DNA of 64,000 nucleotides from Xanthomonas vasicola. Its GTDB lineage: Bacteria > Pseudomonadota > Gammaproteobacteria > Xanthomonadales > Xanthomonadaceae. Shown piece after piece: positions 30,860 through 42,968 of the stretch. A program made the position numbers and the translations under genes. The notes under the pieces are model-generated. The model searched no databases, had not been told where the DNA came from, and worked only from the letters and a program-made list of their open reading frames with translations. The stretch covers positions 1 to 64,000 of the forward strand of contig NZ_JSBW02000027.1 of NCBI RefSeq assembly GCF_000772705.2, given 5' to 3'. Position 1 is the stretch's first letter, and the number at the start of each line of letters is the position of its first letter.

Positions 30860-31423
30860 ATGAAAAAAACCATCGGCCTCCTCATTGCTGTCCTGTTGAC
30901 CGTCACTGCGTGGTGGTTCGGCGGGCCTTACGTGACCATGCATGGCGTGTCCAAGGCCATCGAGCAGCGCGACACAGCTGCATTGGAACGCTACGTCGAT
31001 TACCCGCGCGTGCGCAGCAGCCTGCGCGCCCAGCTCAACGATTATCTGGTGCGGCAAGCCGGACCAGACATCGCCGCCAGTGCGTGGGGCACCTTGCTGT
31101 ATGGCCTGGGGAACCAACTCGGTGGTGCGGCGGTGGATACGCTGGTGACGCCGATCGGCGTCGGCGCGCTGTTGCAGGGGCATGTGCTGTGGAAGCGCGG
31201 CCGCAATGAACTGCAGGGCAGCGATGCCTTCGGCCCTACCGAGCCAGCGCGACCGCTCAAAAACGCCAAACATCACTTCGAGGCGCTGGACCGCTTCGTG
31301 CTCGACGTCGAACGCGACCCGGGCGAACCACCACTGAAGGTGGTACTGGAACCACAGGGGTTGCGCTGGAAGGTAGTGGACCTGCAGTTGGGGATAGCAC
31401 CGGCGCCAGATGCCACTGAGTGA
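30860..31423 (+). CDS. DUF2939 domain protein
   Basis: 187 residues with an N-terminal membrane anchor or signal (MKKTIGLLIAVLLTVTAWWF) and the DUF2939 pattern GGPYVTMHGVSKAIEQRDTAALERYVDYPRVRSSL (only its start and end are strongly conserved). Probably membrane-attached and facing the periplasm. Function unknown. It is convergent with the 5'-nucleotidase gene 16 bp away. Confidence 0.85.
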   Translation: MKKTIGLLIAVLLTVTAWWFGGPYVTMHGVSKAIEQRDTAALERYVDYPRVRSSLRAQLNDYLVRQAGPDIAASAWGTLLYGLGNQLGGAAVDTLVTPIGVGALLQGHVLWKRGRNELQGSDAFGPTEPARPLKNAKHHFEALDRFVLDVERDPGEPPLKVVLEPQGLRWKVVDLQLGIAPAPDATE

Positions 31424-31439
31424 CGCGACCGCCTTCGCC

Positions 31440-32396
31440 TTAGCCCTCGTTCGCGACGCCATGCGGCACATGGCCGGCGGCCACGTGCTGATGTTGGCGC
31501 GCACTGTCGATGTTGTGCTGCGAATCGTCGAAGAAGATATCCGCGCCAAACGCCTCCAGAAACGGTCCTTTATGGCGCCCGCCGAGGAACAGTGCCTCGT
31601 CCAGACGCACGCCCCACTCGCGCAAGGTGCGAATCACCCGTTCGTGCGCCGGTGCCGAGCGCGCGGTGACCAGCGCGGTGCGGATCGGCGAGGCCTCACC
31701 GGGCGGAAACGCCGCCTGCAAGGTGTGCAGCGCCGACAGGAAATTGCGAAACGGCCCCACCGACAACGGCTCGCGTGCACGTTCGCGCTCGTGACGCCCG
31801 AAGGCTTCCACGCCCTGTTCGCGCGAGATGCGCTCGCTCTCGTCGCCGAAGATCACCGCGTCGCCATCGAAGGCGATGCGCAGCTGCGTGGACAGCCGGC
31901 TATCGTCGTTGTCCACGATGGCTGCGGCGGCCTCGGCGCGTTCACCCGGTGCGCGCGGCATGATGGTCGCCGCGGCAATGCCATGGCTCAGCGCGCGCCG
32001 CACCGATTCCGGGTTCGCCGACAAAAACAGATCGGTGCCAAATGGTTTGACGTACGGCCAGGTCGGCTGGCCCGAGGTAAACGTGGCACGCACAATGCCC
32101 AGGTTGTAATGCTGGATCGAATTGAAGATGCGCAGACCGGTATCGGCAGAATTGCGCGACAACAGAATCACTTCTACGCGCGGTGCATCTTCGGGCACAT
32201 CGTGATTGAGCGCCAGCAGCTTGCGCACCACCGGGAATGCAACGCCCGGCTGCAAGACATCGTCCTCGTGCTCGCGCTGGAACGCCGAATACGCCTCCAC
32301 CCCATCGGCCTCGAACAGCGCATGGCCTTCTTCAAGATCGAACAGGGCGCGCGAGGTCACCGCGACGGTCAATAATCTTCGGGAGTTGTCGGGCAT
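31440..32396 (-). CDS. 5'-nucleotidase
   Basis: The 318-residue protein belongs to the cytosolic 5'-nucleotidase family pfam06189, which removes phosphate from nucleoside monophosphates. Typical phrases are TVAVTSRALFDLEEGHALF, LLSRNSADTGLRIFNSIQHY, NDDSRLSTQLRIAFDGDAV and ADIFFDDSQHNID. The ATG at 32396 lacks a visible Shine-Dalgarno sequence: the 12 bp before it are pyrimidine-rich on the coding strand, and beyond them lies a run of seven GATTGGA repeats. No better start was found. Confidence 0.9.
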   Translation of the reverse strand: MPDNSRRLLTVAVTSRALFDLEEGHALFEADGVEAYSAFQREHEDDVLQPGVAFPVVRKLLALNHDVPEDAPRVEVILLSRNSADTGLRIFNSIQHYNLGIVRATFTSGQPTWPYVKPFGTDLFLSANPESVRRALSHGIAAATIMPRAPGERAEAAAAIVDNDDSRLSTQLRIAFDGDAVIFGDESERISREQGVEAFGRHERERAREPLSVGPFRNFLSALHTLQAAFPPGEASPIRTALVTARSAPAHERVIRTLREWGVRLDEALFLGGRHKGPFLEAFGADIFFDDSQHNIDSARQHQHVAAGHVPHGVANEG

Positions 32397-32408
32397 TGGG
32401 AGAGCTAG

Positions 32409-32471
32409 GATTGGAGATTGGAGATTGGAGATTGGAGATTGGAGATTGGAGATTGGAGATTAGGGATTGGT
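32409..32471 (+). repeat. GATTGGA tandem array, seven perfect copies
   Basis: Seven perfect tandem copies of GATTGGA occupy 32409-32457, followed by a degenerate tail (GATTAGG, GATTGGT). The array starts 13 bp upstream of the 5'-nucleotidase ATG, so it lies in that gene's untranslated leader or promoter. A perfect 7-bp unit repeated seven times is a good candidate for length variation. Confidence 0.95.
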
Positions 32472-32578
32472 TTGGAGCAGCAATCGGGAACGTGAAATCA
32501 GGCGTGCAGTCACGTGCGCCGCATCGTAACGTGCCGGCGCAATCACAGGCGGACGGCATAGCGTGCTCCTGCCGTTGC

Positions 32579-32606
32579 CAATCCCAAATCCCGACTGCCC
32601 AATCCC
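32579..32606 (-). repeat. Heptamer array, inverted partner
   Basis: Four units on the plus strand, CAATCCC, AAATCCC, GACTGCC and CAATCCC, form the C-rich partner of the array at 32409-32471. CCAATCCC (32578-32585) is the exact complement of GGGATTGG (32463-32470). The pair brackets the gap between the 5'-nucleotidase and nadK. Confidence 0.75.
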
Positions 32607-32611
32607 CGCCC

Positions 32612-33388
32612 TCATACCGCAAACTGCTCGCTGAAGATGCGTTCTTCCAGGTTGTGTTCGGGGTCGAACAACAACGTGACCTGGCGCTGCGTGGATTCGC
32701 GGATGGTCACTTCGACCACATCGCGAATTTCATGCGAATCGGCGGTGACGCTAACCGGGCGCTTGTACGGGTCCAGCACGCGGAAGCGCACTTCGGTATC
32801 GGCCTTGAGGATGGCGCCGCGCCAGCGTCGCGGGCGATACGGTGCGATCGGCGTCAGCGCCAACGTGTGCGAGCCCAGCGGCAGGATCGGCCCATGCGCC
32901 GAATAGTTGTACGCCGTACTGCCAGCCGGGGTGGCCACCATCACGCCATCGCCGATCAGCTCGGCAATGCGGGTCTGGCCGTTGAGATCGATGCTGAGAT
33001 GCGCCGCCTGCCGGGTCTGCCGCAGCAGCGACACCTCGTTGTAGGCCAATGAGCCGGCACTGGCGCCAGATTCGGTCTGCACCTGCATTTCCAGCGGCCG
33101 CAGATACGCAGGCTCGGCGCGTTGCAGGCGCTCCAGCAGGTCGTCCTCGTCGTCGCGGTACTGATTCATCAGGAAGCCGACGGAGCCCAGCTTCATGCCG
33201 AATACCGGTTTGTCGGAGGCGCCATGCCGATGCAGTGTCTGCAGCATGAATCCATCGCCGCCCAATGCACAGACGATGTCGGCGCTATCCAGCGCATGGT
33301 CACCATAGCGCTGCACAAGGCGTGCGCGCGCGGCCACCGCCGGCTCGGCGGGGCTGGCAAGAAAGGCGATGCGAGGTGGTGCGGTCAT
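32612..33388 (-). CDS. nadK: NAD kinase
   Basis: Phosphorylates NAD+ to NADP+. The 258-residue product has the GGDG motif ([14 protein letters not shown]), GSVGFLMN, the substrate-binding NEVSLLRQT and the glycine-rich [15 protein letters not shown]. The ATG at 33388 has GGAG 8 bp upstream; the open frame further upstream is not family sequence. It lies about 5 kb from the kynurenine genes that feed NAD synthesis, on the opposite strand. Confidence 0.96.
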   Translation of the reverse strand: MTAPPRIAFLASPAEPAVAARARLVQRYGDHALDSADIVCALGGDGFMLQTLHRHGASDKPVFGMKLGSVGFLMNQYRDDEDDLLERLQRAEPAYLRPLEMQVQTESGASAGSLAYNEVSLLRQTRQAAHLSIDLNGQTRIAELIGDGVMVATPAGSTAYNYSAHGPILPLGSHTLALTPIAPYRPRRWRGAILKADTEVRFRVLDPYKRPVSVTADSHEIRDVVEVTIRESTQRQVTLLFDPEHNLEERIFSEQFAV

Positions 33389-33754
33389 CTTTGACTCCAA
33401 AGCATGCGAATCAGCATACCGCAGCCCTGTGCTGGGCTTGTTGTGGTCATGCTCTGCCCTCGCATAGGCAGCAGCGATTGGGGCTACGCGTTCAAGCGCG
33501 GCTAGGCACGACCAATGCGCAGCCGCCCGGCAAACGCGGCCGGTGCTCAGTGCAACATTTGCCACTTTGCCAGTCGCACCCTGTGGCTCTGGGTGCGCCC
33601 TACACGACCACCTAAGGCCACCTGACGACTGCTTGCTACGTTTGGGTAGCCGCTTTAGGCGTCAGCGGTATGCGAACGCGGCAAACACGCTTGCTGGCTC
33701 CATCGCGAAGCCGTGAAGCCGTGAAGCACGCCATCGCACGCGACCGGCCTGAAC
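33389..33754. other. Intergenic region nadK / rlmKL
   Basis: 366 bp with no convincing gene. It holds the nadK promoter region at its left end and the dispersed repeat at 33591-33660. The 9-bp word AGCCGTGAA occurs twice in tandem near 33708-33725, a small local duplication. Confidence 0.5.
33591..33660 (+). repeat. Dispersed ~65-bp intergenic repeat, copy 1
   Basis: The core is CCACCTGACGACTGCTTGCT, followed by ACGTTTGGGTAGCCGCTTTA. It aligns by eye with 51487-51548 and 63309-63375. It lies downstream of rlmKL, whose stop is at 33755. Confidence 0.6.
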
Positions 33755-37665
<3,911 letters not shown>

Positions 37666-37850
37666 ACGGGTCTCCATTGCATGCCAGCACACGCGCCGAT
37701 CCAAGCGGACCAGCAGCGGGTTAGGCCGTCATCACGACGGCGGCATCAATGGCGCATTGGACCACTCCTCAAAAATTCACGTGCGGCCAGTCTAACCTGC
37801 AGCTCCAACGACGACATTCGCGCGGTCCACCAGGCGCATGCAGTGAGCGC

Positions 37851-38357
37851 TCAGCCCAGCCCGAACGCAGGGTGATACGCCACATCGGCCAGCGGCAGCA
37901 ACCGGTCGCCGAAGGCCAGCGCCTGCAGTTCCGATGCAGGCACGTCGGGCAATACCAGGCCGGGTTCGACCGCAAAGCCCAAACGCCGGAAAAACGCTGG
38001 CTCGCCCCGCGCCAGGCAACCTGCAGCGCCGCGCTCGCGCAAAGTAGCAAGCGCCGCCTGCACCAGCCGCGTGCCCAAACCCTGCCGCTGATGCCCCGGC
38101 CCCACGGCCAGCGGGCCGAGCGCGAACCAGCCGGGCGAATCGTCCGACAGCGTCACCGGCGACACGGCCAGGTGGCCCACCACATAACCATCGTGATCGG
38201 CCACCAGCGACAACGCCAGCGCGCCGTCCTGGCGCAAGCCGGCAATCACCTGGTGCTCGTCATGCCGGCTGTGTTCGGCGCGCATGAAGGCCACCATTGT
38301 CAGCAATTCGATGGCGGCGGCATCGCCTTCGCTCGCTTCGCGAATCAACACATTCAT
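37851..38357 (-). CDS. GNAT family N-acetyltransferase
   Basis: 168 residues of the GNAT fold. The acetyl-CoA-binding motif A is LGPLAVGPGHQRQGLGTRLV, followed by ARGEPAFFRRLGF. It resembles the YhbS-type subgroup of predicted acetyltransferases with unknown substrates. The ATG at 38357 gives MNVLIREASEGDAAAI, a normal GNAT start. It ends 185 bp before the ABC-F gene. Confidence 0.9.
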   Translation of the reverse strand: MNVLIREASEGDAAAIELLTMVAFMRAEHSRHDEHQVIAGLRQDGALALSLVADHDGYVVGHLAVSPVTLSDDSPGWFALGPLAVGPGHQRQGLGTRLVQAALATLRERGAAGCLARGEPAFFRRLGFAVEPGLVLPDVPASELQALAFGDRLLPLADVAYHPAFGLG

Positions 38358-38397
38358 GACTGGCACCGCACGCAGCCCTGGCTCGAAAGGGTCCGCA

Positions 38398-38925
38398 TCA
38401 CAGGCTCTGCAACAGTTCTGCGAACGCGCGTGCCGATGCGTCGACGTGCGAGGCCAGGCGATGGTCGTCGTCGACCAGCAGCAAGCGCGCATGCCGTGCC
38501 TGCGCCCAGGCAATCACGTCGGCGGCCGGAATCAGCTCGTCGCGCCAGGCATGCACGATCGAGATCGGCACCGGTGCGGCGTCCAGCGCCGGCATCGGGC
38601 CCATTTTGGTCGGCGGCACCATCAGAAACAGGCCGCGTGTGGGCACCTGCAACGACACCCGCCCGGCGATATACGAACCCAGGCTGGAGCCGACCAGCAC
38701 CAGCGGGCCCTTGTCCGCGGCCGCGCGTGCGATCTCCAGCAGGCGTTGCAGCCGGCCTTGCACATCGCCCAGCGTGCTCACCTCGCGGCGTGCATCCAGG
38801 TCGGTGTAATCCGGGCGTTCGTGGGTCCAGCCCAACTGCTCGGCCACGCTGGCCAGCGCGGTCACTTTCAAGGCGTCCGGGCCGCTTTCGAAGCCATGCG
38901 AGAGGATGCAGTGCCCGCGAGTCAT
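38398..38925 (-). CDS. Alpha/beta hydrolase-like protein
   Basis: 175 residues resembling the UPF0227/YcfP-like esterases. An N-terminal SHGFESGPDALK loop, the nucleophile elbow VGSSLGSYIAG with the likely catalytic serine, and a C-terminal DDDHRLASHVD with the likely histidine are visible. Substrate unknown. Its ATG overlaps the stop of the MOSC gene (ATGA), and the two are likely one transcript. Confidence 0.88.
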   Translation of the reverse strand: MTRGHCILSHGFESGPDALKVTALASVAEQLGWTHERPDYTDLDARREVSTLGDVQGRLQRLLEIARAAADKGPLVLVGSSLGSYIAGRVSLQVPTRGLFLMVPPTKMGPMPALDAAPVPISIVHAWRDELIPAADVIAWAQARHARLLLVDDDHRLASHVDASARAFAELLQSL

Positions 38926-39413
38926 AGCGCCTGCACCGTATCGCCGACACGCAGCACACCGCCGCGCAAGATGCGTGCGCACAGCCCACCGTGGCCGCGC
39001 ATGGCGTTGTAGCCGCCCGCGCCCAGGGCATCTTCCATGCGCGAACACGGGTCGCACGGGTCGGTGCCTTCCAGCTCCACCTCGCCAATCCGAAACCGCC
39101 GCCCTTTCAGCGCGATCAACGGAATGCCGGACACCACCAGGTTGCGCCGCAGCGTGGCCGGGGCGATGGTCGCGTGCCCTGCCAGTGCCGCAATCACCGG
39201 CAGATGCTCGGCCTGGATCAGGGTCACGCCGCGCTTGCCGCTGCCGCCCTTGTAGCGGTCTCCCACCAGGCCAATACCGGTGGTGACTTGCACCGCGTCC
39301 ACCTCCAGCATCGCCACGTCGCGCGCCGGACGCACGCCGATCCAGGTCACCTGACCGGTCTGCGGCAGCGTCGCCATCAATTTGCCCAGAGGGCTGTCGG
39401 GATTCAAAGCCAT
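38922..39413 (-). CDS. MOSC domain protein
   Basis: 163 residues forming a stand-alone MOSC domain, the beta-barrel found at the C-terminus of molybdenum cofactor sulfurases. The conserved cysteine lies in GTDPCDPCSRM, with GLVGDRYKGGSGKRGVTLIQ and LRRNLVVSGIPL upstream. Stand-alone MOSC proteins may act in Mo-cofactor-linked detoxification, but the role is not shown here. Overlaps the hydrolase gene and is divergent from the amidase gene. Confidence 0.9.
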   Translation of the reverse strand: MALNPDSPLGKLMATLPQTGQVTWIGVRPARDVAMLEVDAVQVTTGIGLVGDRYKGGSGKRGVTLIQAEHLPVIAALAGHATIAPATLRRNLVVSGIPLIALKGRRFRIGEVELEGTDPCDPCSRMEDALGAGGYNAMRGHGGLCARILRGGVLRVGDTVQAL

Positions 39414-39436
39414 CGCCGAATGCTAGCATCCGCTCC

Positions 39437-40012
39437 ATGTCCGATGCCGTCCTGCCGTCGCCGCCGATCACCTACGCGCCGTTGTCCTACGAATCGCGCT
39501 TGGCCAAACGCGCGCTCACCCAGATCGACATGGTGGTCATCCATTGCACCGAGTTGCCGGACATGGCGATGGCGCGCGAATACGGCGAGCGCGTGCTCTA
39601 CGACAGCGGCACCGGCAACAGCGGGCATTACTACATCGATCGCAACGGCAGCATCCAGCAATACGTCGCGCTGGAGCGCGTTGCGCATCATGTGCGCGGG
39701 CATAACCCGCATACGCTGGGGATCGAAGTGGTCAACCGCGGCCGGTATCCGCACTGGTTGGATTCGCGCCATCAAGAGATGACCGAACCGTATCCCGAAG
39801 CGCAAATCGCAGCGCTGATCACCTTGCTGCAATGGCTGCAACAACAGCTGCCGGCGGTACGCCGCATCGCCGGCCATCAAGCGCTGGACACTACCCAGGA
39901 AACGGCCAGCGACGACCCGGCGCGCAAGATTCAGCGCAAACTCGACCCCGGCCCGCTGTTTCCGTGGCCGCGCATCGAGGCGGCGGTAAGCTGGTTGCAT
40001 GCGCCGCGTTAG
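39437..40012 (+). CDS. AmpD-like N-acetylmuramoyl-L-alanine amidase
   Basis: The 191-residue protein is a zinc amidase of the Amidase_2 family, cleaving the bond between MurNAc and L-Ala. The likely zinc ligands are the histidine in MVVIHCTE, a histidine in IAGHQALD and the aspartate in LDPGPLFPW. No signal peptide is seen, so a cytoplasmic role in peptidoglycan recycling is plausible. The sequence differs from classical AmpD, so the exact substrate is uncertain. Confidence 0.88.
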   Translation: MSDAVLPSPPITYAPLSYESRLAKRALTQIDMVVIHCTELPDMAMAREYGERVLYDSGTGNSGHYYIDRNGSIQQYVALERVAHHVRGHNPHTLGIEVVNRGRYPHWLDSRHQEMTEPYPEAQIAALITLLQWLQQQLPAVRRIAGHQALDTTQETASDDPARKIQRKLDPGPLFPWPRIEAAVSWLHAPR

Positions 40013-40101
40013 AAAGCATTGAGAAACGACCCAATGCCTGCGTACATCACGTGTTAGTCGCGTTGGATCTCCGCCGCGCACGGCCCACCACTGCAGCACG
40101 C

Positions 40102-41055
40102 TCAACGCTCCGTCGCACGGTAGGTCTTCTCGCCTGCATTCACCGCCACGTCCAGTCGATTTTCGGGCGGCGCGATCGGGCAGACCACATGCGGCGTCAG
40201 TGCGCACGGGGGATTTTCGGCCAGATTGAAATCCAGCACGACGCGGCCATCGCGGGGCAACGCGGCATAGAGATAGCGCGCGCCGCCATAACTTTCCTTG
40301 CCACTGGTGCGGTCGGCAAACAGGAAGAACAGGCCTTGTCCATCTTCCTGTAGCAGCGGCTGCAAGCGGTATTCGCGGCCGTTCCGCGAGAACACCGCTT
40401 CTCCCGGTACCTCCACGGTAAGTGGCGTGCCGATCGACGTCAGCAAGGTGGTCGTGCGCGGCGTCGGATAGGGTTGCCACTGCGCCTGGATGCGCCACTG
40501 CGGATCGGTCGGGAAATATTCCAGCCCTTCGAACTGCGTCAGCGCCGGCGCTGCCGGGTCGCGGAAGCGCCATCCGTACAAGGCGCCGGTCTGCACCAGA
40601 TAGAACTGCCGGCCATCCACGTCCAACCGATCGCCGCGCTGCCCTGCCTGCTCCGGTTCCAGACGGACCTCATCGATACGCTGCCCATTGAGCGTCACCG
40701 GCGCGGCGGCGTCTGCGCAAAAGTGGACCTGCCCCGCAGCATCCAATGTCAGTCGCCCCAACTGCGCAGGCCCGGCAGGCAAGACGATATCGCTGTGCGG
40801 GTCGCTGCCCACACGGTACCGACCGGCGCGCACGCGCCCCGAACCGGTATAGCTCAGCCACCCGTCGGGTGCACGCAACTGGGTCAATCGCTCCGCGCGC
40901 GCGCGCGCCAACGCGACCTGATACACACCGTGCTGCGCCACATTTCGATGACCGGCAGCAGGCGAATCGCTGACATCGGCGGGCGATTCCGCCGAACAGG
41001 CAGCCAGCGTCCACACCGCGACGCACAGCGCGCCAACCCGTAACTGCAACCGCAT
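40102..41055 (-). CDS. DUF1684 family lipoprotein
   Basis: 317 residues beginning with a lipoprotein signal (VAVWTLAACSAES; lipobox LAAC, cysteine near residue 20). The DUF1684 core includes FFLFADRTSGKESYGGARYL, VLDFNLAENPPCALTPH and CPIAPPENRLDVAVNAGEK. DUF1684 proteins are widespread, often lipoproteins, with unknown function. It converges with the amidase gene. Confidence 0.88.
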   Translation of the reverse strand: MRLQLRVGALCVAVWTLAACSAESPADVSDSPAAGHRNVAQHGVYQVALARARAERLTQLRAPDGWLSYTGSGRVRAGRYRVGSDPHSDIVLPAGPAQLGRLTLDAAGQVHFCADAAAPVTLNGQRIDEVRLEPEQAGQRGDRLDVDGRQFYLVQTGALYGWRFRDPAAPALTQFEGLEYFPTDPQWRIQAQWQPYPTPRTTTLLTSIGTPLTVEVPGEAVFSRNGREYRLQPLLQEDGQGLFFLFADRTSGKESYGGARYLYAALPRDGRVVLDFNLAENPPCALTPHVVCPIAPPENRLDVAVNAGEKTYRATER

Positions 41056-41140
41056 GGTTCACCCACTGCAAGAAACTGCGCTCCGCGCAGCGAACCTGCG
41101 TCCCCACAGGCCACCGTTCCTGCCGCTATTGTGCCTGCAA

Positions 41141-42013
41141 TCAGGCGCCGGTCGCGACCGGACGCGACGCGTCCTGCAGCCAACCGCTCCAGGAACCGGC
41201 GTAGACGCGCGCGCCGGATAGCCCCGCCACTTCCAACGCCAGCAACAGATGGCATGCCGTCACGCCGGACCCGCACATCACCACCGCCTGTTCGGGCCGG
41301 TACGCACCTAGCAACGCGGACAACTCGGCGCGCAGTTCCGCAGCTGGCTTGAAGCGGCCATCGCGCAGGCTCAGCCCCAACGGGCGACTCACCGCACCCG
41401 GCACATGCCCGGCCACCGGGTCGATCGGCTCGACTTCGCCACGAAAACGCTCGCCTGCGCGCGCGTCCAGCAGCCAGCCCGGCGCCTGTTGCAATCGCTC
41501 CACGATCTGCGCGGCATCCACGATCGCGGCGGTATCGAAACTGCCGGGATACGCAGCGCCATCATGCACTGCAGGGGGCTCGGTGCTTTCCACAAAACCG
41601 GCAGCACGCCATGCAGCCAAGCCACCATCAAGTACTGCCACCCGGCGATGCCCCATCAATCGCAACATCCACCACGCGCGCGCGGCCGCCATGCTGCCAT
41701 CGCCCGCGTCGTACACCACCACCTGGCTATGCGGATCGATGCCCCATTCGCCCAGACGTTTCGCAAATGCCGCGCTCTGCGGCAACGGATGCCGCCCCTG
41801 CGCCGGCCGCGACAGGTCTGCCAGATCGTGGTCGAGATCGGCGTAATACGCGCCGGGCAGATGTCCCTGCGCGTAAGCCTTGCGCGCGGCGTCCGGGTCT
41901 GGCGCGGTCGGTAGCGCAGCGCGCGCATCCAGCAGACGCAGCTGCGGATGCTGCAACATGGCCGCCACGGTGGCGGCATCGACCAGCGTGCTCCAGTTCG
42001 GATCGACACTCAT
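41141..42013 (-). CDS. Sulfurtransferase, probable 3-mercaptopyruvate type
   Basis: The 290-residue protein has two rhodanese domains. The catalytic loop is CGSGVTACHLL; CGSGVTA is the signature of 3-mercaptopyruvate sulfurtransferases (SseA), while thiosulfate sulfurtransferases have CRxGxT. It carries sulfane sulfur from mercaptopyruvate to acceptors such as thiols or cyanide. Its start overlaps the stop of the Nudix fusion gene (ATGA), so the two are co-translated. Confidence 0.92.
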   Translation of the reverse strand: MSVDPNWSTLVDAATVAAMLQHPQLRLLDARAALPTAPDPDAARKAYAQGHLPGAYYADLDHDLADLSRPAQGRHPLPQSAAFAKRLGEWGIDPHSQVVVYDAGDGSMAAARAWWMLRLMGHRRVAVLDGGLAAWRAAGFVESTEPPAVHDGAAYPGSFDTAAIVDAAQIVERLQQAPGWLLDARAGERFRGEVEPIDPVAGHVPGAVSRPLGLSLRDGRFKPAAELRAELSALLGAYRPEQAVVMCGSGVTACHLLLALEVAGLSGARVYAGSWSGWLQDASRPVATGA

Positions 42014-42855
42014 GCAACCTGCTCCAGGCGGCGACGAAGATTGAGAAGAATGGCCGCCGTGGCGCCCCAGATGCGGTGGCCAGGCCAGTCGTATTCCAGC
42101 ACGCGCCGCGGCCGCCCGCGAAATTCCAGTTCCACACTGCGCAGATTGTCCGGGTCCATCAGGTAAGCCAGCGACACTTCGAATACGTCCGCCACTTCAT
42201 CCGGCTGCGGTACCGCCACGAACGCCGGGTCGATCACCGCCACCACCGGCGTCACCCGGAATCCGCTGACGGTCAGAAACGGATCCAGATACCCCAAGGC
42301 ATGCACCTGCTGTGCACCCAGCGCGATTTCTTCGCAGCTCTCACGCAGCGCCGCGGCGGCGGCATCGGCATCGGACGGTTCCATGCGTCCGCCCGGGAAG
42401 CTGACCTGCCCGGCGTGATGGCGCAGGCTGTCGGTGCGTCGCGTCAGCAGCACCATGGTGCCCTGTTCGCGCGGCACCAGCCCGCATAGCACCGCCGCCT
42501 CGGCAGACGCATCGGCGTCGGTCAGATCGATCAGTTCGGCGTGGTTCCAGCCCGGCCCGGCGGGCGCGGTGTCCAGCGGATACAACGCTCGCTTCAGCTG
42601 CGCGTACTCAGGCAGCTGCGCCGTCAGCGCGCGTGCGGGCAGCACCATATGCAGATAGTCCTGGCGTTCGGCGTCGCTCATGCTCATCCAGCGTGCAATT
42701 TCATCCAGGCTGCGCAAGCAGCCGACACAGCGCGACTGCGCGTCCAGCGAACATACACCGATACACGGACTTGGCAGCCGGCCGGCTGCGAAATCGGGAT
42801 CGGGATCTGCATCGGGATCTGCATCGACATCCGTTTGGACATCGCTGCTGCTCAT
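42010..42855 (-). CDS. DUF1289-Nudix hydrolase fusion (CoA pyrophosphatase type)
   Basis: The 281-residue protein joins two domains. Residues about 28-65 form a DUF1289 domain with four cysteines (SPCIGVCSLDAQSRCVGCLR). Residues about 105-280 form a Nudix domain of the CoA pyrophosphatase subgroup, with HHAGQVSFPGGRMEPSDADA running into the Nudix box (ALRESCEEIAL). The first 22 residues are a low-complexity D/P/A stretch encoded by two perfect 12-bp repeats (ATCGGGATCTGC). Hydrolysis of CoA or derivatives is likely; the DUF1289 part may bind a metal or cluster. Confidence 0.9.
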   Translation of the reverse strand: MSSSDVQTDVDADPDADPDPDFAAGRLPSPCIGVCSLDAQSRCVGCLRSLDEIARWMSMSDAERQDYLHMVLPARALTAQLPEYAQLKRALYPLDTAPAGPGWNHAELIDLTDADASAEAAVLCGLVPREQGTMVLLTRRTDSLRHHAGQVSFPGGRMEPSDADAAAAALRESCEEIALGAQQVHALGYLDPFLTVSGFRVTPVVAVIDPAFVAVPQPDEVADVFEVSLAYLMDPDNLRSVELEFRGRPRRVLEYDWPGHRIWGATAAILLNLRRRLEQVA

Positions 42856-42911
42856 TGCTGAGTCCTACGGCTGCTGCATCGTTTCATCGTCATTTTCAGG
42901 CAATCGGTCGA

Positions 42912-42952
42912 CCAAAAACGACAACGCCGGCCTGGTGGCCGGCGTTGTCGTT
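42912..42952 (-). terminator. Strong terminator of the FKBP-like gene
   Basis: A perfect 16-bp stem (arms 42917-42932 and 42937-42952, sequence AACGACAACGCCGGCC) around the loop TGGT is followed on the minus strand by TTTTTGG. It lies 17 bp after the stop of the FKBP-like gene. Confidence 0.95.
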
Positions 42953-42968
42953 ACAACATCGAATCAAA

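Noticed and set aside
32409..32457. The GATTGGA array as a CRISPR
   Set aside because: Units are 7 bp without spacers; this is a simple tandem repeat.
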